Notes under the pieces: generated by a model | The model's input: the letters and a program-made list of their open reading frames with translations, nothing else | What the model was told of the DNA's origin: nothing | Database searches by the model: none | Translations under genes and position numbers: made by a program | In this document: positions 6,699-9,151 of the stretch, in pieces | Layout: every line of letters starts with the position of its first letter | Position numbering within the stretch: position 1 is the stretch's first letter | Origin: Cyanobacteria bacterium HKST-UBA02 | GTDB lineage: Bacteria > Cyanobacteriota > Vampirovibrionia > Obscuribacterales > Obscuribacteraceae | Length of the DNA: 9,151 nt | NCBI GenBank assembly: GCA_020431945.1 | Contig: JAGQHH010000235.1 | Span: forward strand, 1-9,151 | Direction: 5' to 3'

Positions 6699-8144
6699 AT
6701 GGTGGTCAACTTCGCCGAAACTTCGCTCGCTCAAGCTGATACCAGCCAGGGTGCCGGGACAGCCGGCAATGATCAATTCAAGCTGACTCTGGGCGATATC
6801 GATCGTCAGATCGAGGCTCATGAGAAGTCTGATCATGACGAGAGCTATCTCGGCAAAGCTTTCGATTTCATCTGGCGCCAGGACGAGAATTCGCTCAAGA
6901 AGCTCCGGGAGATGCGTGCTCAGGTCGAGGACCTGCAGAAGAAAGATGATGTCGGTGCTCTCGAGAAGATGCAGGAAGACGTGCGCCGGCAGATCGAGAA
7001 GGACGGCAAGGCGGTCAAGCTCCAGGAGAACATCAATTTCTATGGTGGCACCACTCTCAAGGTGGCAGGGATTTTTGTGGGGGGTCCAGTGGGCTGGGCC
7101 GCTACCGGGGCTCTTTATGCTCTCGATAGCGCCCGCCCCGAGGACTCGATCAAACACCAGGTGGTGGATGCCACCCTGGGCGCCGCGGAGGGGATGCTCC
7201 TCAAGGGCGCTTTTGGTGTTGTCCGCGGTGCGGCGATTCCGATTGCCGGCAAGGGCGTGGCCATGGGCGTGACCAGCCGGTTTCTGGATAGCTCCCTGGA
7301 TCGGCATACTTATTTGAATCCGGAAACCGGCAATATCGAGGTCGGAGCAGGCCTCGAACGGACTTTCAAAGCGACTTTCAATCCTACTGCGCTGGCAACC
7401 GACGCAGCGGTTTTTGCGGTTGGATTCGGAGCGAGCTCGGTGGTCCAGAAATTCGCCGGGTCCGCACTGGCTGGCAGCCCGCTCTATTCGAACCTGGCCA
7501 GCGCCGGTACCTGGGGGGTCTCGAGCGGCTCGGTGCGCGAGGCGGTACGGCAGGTGGTGGCGAAAGAGGCCATTGATGTGGGCAAAATCGCAGGACACGG
7601 GCTCCTGGGCGGGGCACTCTTTACGGTGGCAGCTCTGCCGGGGTCACTGCAAGCCGAGCACGAGTATCAAAAACTGATGGCGGCCAATAATCACGATCAG
7701 GTTGCGGGAGCGCATGGCCAGAACTTCTCCGAGTTCCGTCCCAAGGGCGCTCCGGTTCATGCCGAGCAGCTCAAGACCACGGCTCACTGGACCTCCGGCA
7801 ATGGCGATCATATGACCGGCGAAGCCGGCGACTGGAAACTCACCGGCGCCGACGGCTCGACCTGGACGGTGAAACCTTCCATTTTCGACAAGACCTATTC
7901 GCCGGTTCCGGGTCAGGAAGGAGTCTTCATGAAGACCGCCATCACCAGAGCCATGCAGCTCAACTCACCGATGACGGTGGAGACTCTGGAAGGAACCGGC
8001 AGCGGTGCCACCGGCGACTATCTGGTCATCGGCGCCGAAGGTGAAAAATATATAGTTCCGAGAGCGACTTTCGAAGGGCGGTACTCGCCGGTTGCTTCTG
8101 GCTCGGGATCTGAGTCTGGCACGGGATCGGGCACCGGTTCCTGA
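6699..8144 (+). CDS. unknown protein with coiled coil, glycine-rich hydrophobic core and two PGDYG-like repeats
   Basis: The protein has 481 residues and no signal peptide. Residues about 25-110 are charged helices with coiled-coil character (SLKKLREMRAQVEDLQKKDD). Residues about 115-315 are rich in Gly, Ala and Val with several hydrophobic stretches (VAGIFVGGPVGWAATGALYA; ATDAAVFAVGFGASSVV), as in proteins that insert into membranes. The C-terminal part has two similar units, GEAGDWKLTGADGSTWTVKP...YSPV (374-403) and GATGDYLVIGAEGEKYIVPR...YSPV (436-465), resembling the PGDYG-type domain. The tail (467-481) is only Gly, Ser, Thr and Glu. I do not recognise the gene. An effector or surface-associated role is a guess from the layout. 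The start at 6699 follows an AGGGGG ribosome site. It stands alone between a tandem repeat and a convergent gene. Confidence 0.83.
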   Translation: MVVNFAETSLAQADTSQGAGTAGNDQFKLTLGDIDRQIEAHEKSDHDESYLGKAFDFIWRQDENSLKKLREMRAQVEDLQKKDDVGALEKMQEDVRRQIEKDGKAVKLQENINFYGGTTLKVAGIFVGGPVGWAATGALYALDSARPEDSIKHQVVDATLGAAEGMLLKGAFGVVRGAAIPIAGKGVAMGVTSRFLDSSLDRHTYLNPETGNIEVGAGLERTFKATFNPTALATDAAVFAVGFGASSVVQKFAGSALAGSPLYSNLASAGTWGVSSGSVREAVRQVVAKEAIDVGKIAGHGLLGGALFTVAALPGSLQAEHEYQKLMAANNHDQVAGAHGQNFSEFRPKGAPVHAEQLKTTAHWTSGNGDHMTGEAGDWKLTGADGSTWTVKPSIFDKTYSPVPGQEGVFMKTAITRAMQLNSPMTVETLEGTGSGATGDYLVIGAEGEKYIVPRATFEGRYSPVASGSGSESGTGSGTGS

Positions 8145-8161
8145 CTTTTGCCAAAAACAAG

Positions 8162-8190
8162 AGAGGCCTTCGAGCAAAACGAAGGCCTCT
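8162..8190 (-). terminator. intrinsic terminator of the RHH-like gene
   Basis: An 11-bp perfect stem (AGAGGCCTTCG / CGAAGGCCTCT) closes a seven-base loop. On the minus strand it is followed by CTTGTTTTTGG, a U-rich tract, and it lies 48 bases past the stop at 8238. On the plus strand no T-run follows, so for the convergent gene ending at 8144 it would act only as a 3'-end hairpin or a weak terminator. Confidence 0.78.
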
Positions 8191-8237
8191 GAAGGAGGAA
8201 CAATTGATCCCTTGTATCTTCCTAGCTTGTCTCCAGC

Positions 8238-8834
8238 TTAATAGTTGGAGTTCCAGTCACGGGTCGGAAACGGAGCCGGGGTAGGCTGTTGTTGAACAGG
8301 CTGAACCTCGACCACCGGTTGCGGGGGTGCTGGCGGCGCGAAGGAAGTCTGGGGCTCGGGCTGCTGCTGGTGAATTTGCACCTGCTGCTGCTGCCATGCG
8401 GCCAGATTGAAATTCTTGAAGGATTCTTCAATAATTCCGGCTTTCTCGCGAAGCAGATACTCGATATAGTCGCCGCGGCTCATTCTGGAAGCTGCGACTT
8501 GCTCATCGAGAAGTCTGTGCGCCATGGGGGTCACGCATACGGCAGTTGTCGTGCCACGGTTCTTTCCGAAGAAAAAGGACTTGGCACCACCTTTGGGACC
8601 GGTTTGCTTCAGAGAGGCAGGCAGTCTCAAAGGAGGCATGCCGGCACGCTCACGAATGAGCATCTCGACGTAGTCACCGTTGGACACGCTAGCATTGGCT
8701 GCTTGTTCTTTGAGCAATTGGCGACCCAGGGCGGTCAAGTTGAAAGAGACCGAACCCGACTCTTTGCCAGGAAAACGCGAACGCCGTGGCGATGTTGTTT
8801 TGGGTGTGGTGTTATTTTGGACCGTTGTGTTCAT
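8238..8834 (-). CDS. putative DNA-binding protein with two tandem ribbon-helix-helix-like units
   Basis: The 198-residue protein has a polar, basic leader (1-27), then two copies of a 39-residue unit, 28-66 and 96-134, that align without gaps at a period of 68 residues with 16 identities. Each has a short strand (SVSFNLT; TAVCVTP), a first helix (ALGRQLLKEQAANAS; MAHRLLDEQVAASR) and a second (GDYVEMLIRERAG; GDYIEYLLREKAG), the order of a ribbon-helix-helix (RHH) domain. RHH proteins bind DNA as dimers through the strand, so this chain could form both halves itself. The tail from 147 is Gln/Pro-rich (QQQQVQIHQQQ, APPAPPQP) and probably disordered. The start is ATG at 8834; an in-frame TAA stands directly before it, and no ribosome site is seen. 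The RHH assignment is from pattern and has not been confirmed by search. Confidence 0.8.
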   Translation of the reverse strand: MNTTVQNNTTPKTTSPRRSRFPGKESGSVSFNLTALGRQLLKEQAANASVSNGDYVEMLIRERAGMPPLRLPASLKQTGPKGGAKSFFFGKNRGTTTAVCVTPMAHRLLDEQVAASRMSRGDYIEYLLREKAGIIEESFKNFNLAAWQQQQVQIHQQQPEPQTSFAPPAPPQPVVEVQPVQQQPTPAPFPTRDWNSNY

Positions 8835-9151
8835 TTATATTTTTTGGGCGCTGCTTCCGCTTCTTTTCTTTTGATTGGTTACGGTTGCTTAGCCTCTCCT
8901 CCTTTGCAAATAACACGGAATCCGACTGGTACAGCAATTAGTGAATTTGGCAGCGAATGCCACCACTTCCAACGCACGGTCATCGACATATTGAGATCAA
9001 TTTGCCAATGCTTGGTGGGTAGCCGGTTGACTCATGACTTCTCATTTGCCGACACAATCTAGAGGAAATCCTCCACAGTCAATTCCGTTATCGCACATTC
9101 AAAAAACGTGGGTTTCTGGAATTGAACCTGGCAACCCTTTCCAAGACCTTG
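8835..9151. other. gene-free, AT-richer stretch upstream of the RHH-like gene
   Basis: No confident gene lies in these 317 bases, which are visibly AT-richer than the rest. They should hold the promoter of the RHH-like gene, but I see only a poor candidate (minus strand TTGACT, complement of 9077-9082, 15 bases from TAGATT, complement of 9056-9061) flanking the inverted repeat GAGGAAATCCTC (9062-9073). A minus-strand frame open at 8879-9031 ends in VPVGFRVICKGGEAKQP; it continues upstream to the window edge with two in-frame stops, so it might be a decayed gene. A good AAGGAGG lies inside this frame, with no start codon at the right distance. Confidence 0.5.

Noticed and set aside
6684..7598. 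A 304-codon minus-strand open frame
   Set aside because: It is antisense to the 481-residue gene, which has a ribosome site and repeated domains; the minus frame has no motif and a His/Arg/Leu-rich shadow composition.
8289..9062. A 257-codon plus-strand open frame opposite the RHH-like gene
   Set aside because: The opposite strand shows internal domain duplication and a terminator; this frame looks like its mirror, rich in Leu and Arg without motifs.
9118..9128. A tRNA T-arm-like sequence on the minus strand (GGTTCAATTCC)
   Set aside because: The flanking bases do not form the five-pair T stem and no acceptor, anticodon or D arm can be placed around it.

Overview
The window is an ordinary chromosomal stretch of a moderately GC-rich bacterium. 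It starts inside rpsL (ribosomal protein S12), which reads off the left edge, and continues through smpB into a run of accessory genes. The S12 sequence is of the kind seen in the cyanobacterial lineage. A family-10-like glycosyl hydrolase, an RDD protein and large Gly/Ser-tailed unknown proteins without photosynthesis genes suggest a non-photosynthetic relative such as Melainabacteria/Obscuribacterales. That placement is inference and only moderately supported.

Layout, left to right. (1) 1-356, minus: rpsL 5' part with a clear promoter (401-430), probably the head of a str operon continuing outside the window. (2) 562-589: a perfect 28-bp palindrome. (3) 619-1707, minus: a protein with two GNAT-type domains. 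(4) About 1708-1947: a divergent control region. (5) 1948-2466, plus: smpB. It is followed after 39 bases by (6) 2506-4989, plus: a secreted, multidomain glycosyl-hydrolase-like protein (GHL10/DUF187), probably in the same transcript and ended by a terminator at 5013-5035. (7) 5042-5566, minus: an RDD membrane protein whose last codons and stop lie in a second copy of the palindrome seen at 562-589. (8) 5677-6471, plus: a membrane protein with a helical-repeat middle, whose stop codon lies inside a 41-bp tandem repeat (6457-6560). (9) 6699-8144, plus: a 481-residue unknown with a coiled coil, a glycine-rich hydrophobic core and two C-terminal PGDYG-like repeats. (10) 8162-8190: a strong hairpin, best read as the minus-strand terminator of (11) 8238-8834, minus: a protein with two tandem ribbon-helix-helix-like units and a Gln/Pro-rich tail. 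(12) 8835-9151: an AT-richer stretch without a confident gene.

rpsL and smpB serve translation and ribosome rescue. The other genes do not form a recognisable pathway. Several are envelope-associated: the exported glycosyl-hydrolase-like protein, the RDD protein and the helical-repeat membrane protein. The points most worth a second look are the repeated asymmetric-flank palindrome, the exact 41-bp tandem duplication at a gene end, the single-chain double RHH protein and the PGDYG-tailed protein with a possible ribosome-site-masking hairpin. I found no CRISPR array, transposase, tRNA or rRNA, and no complete novel defence system.
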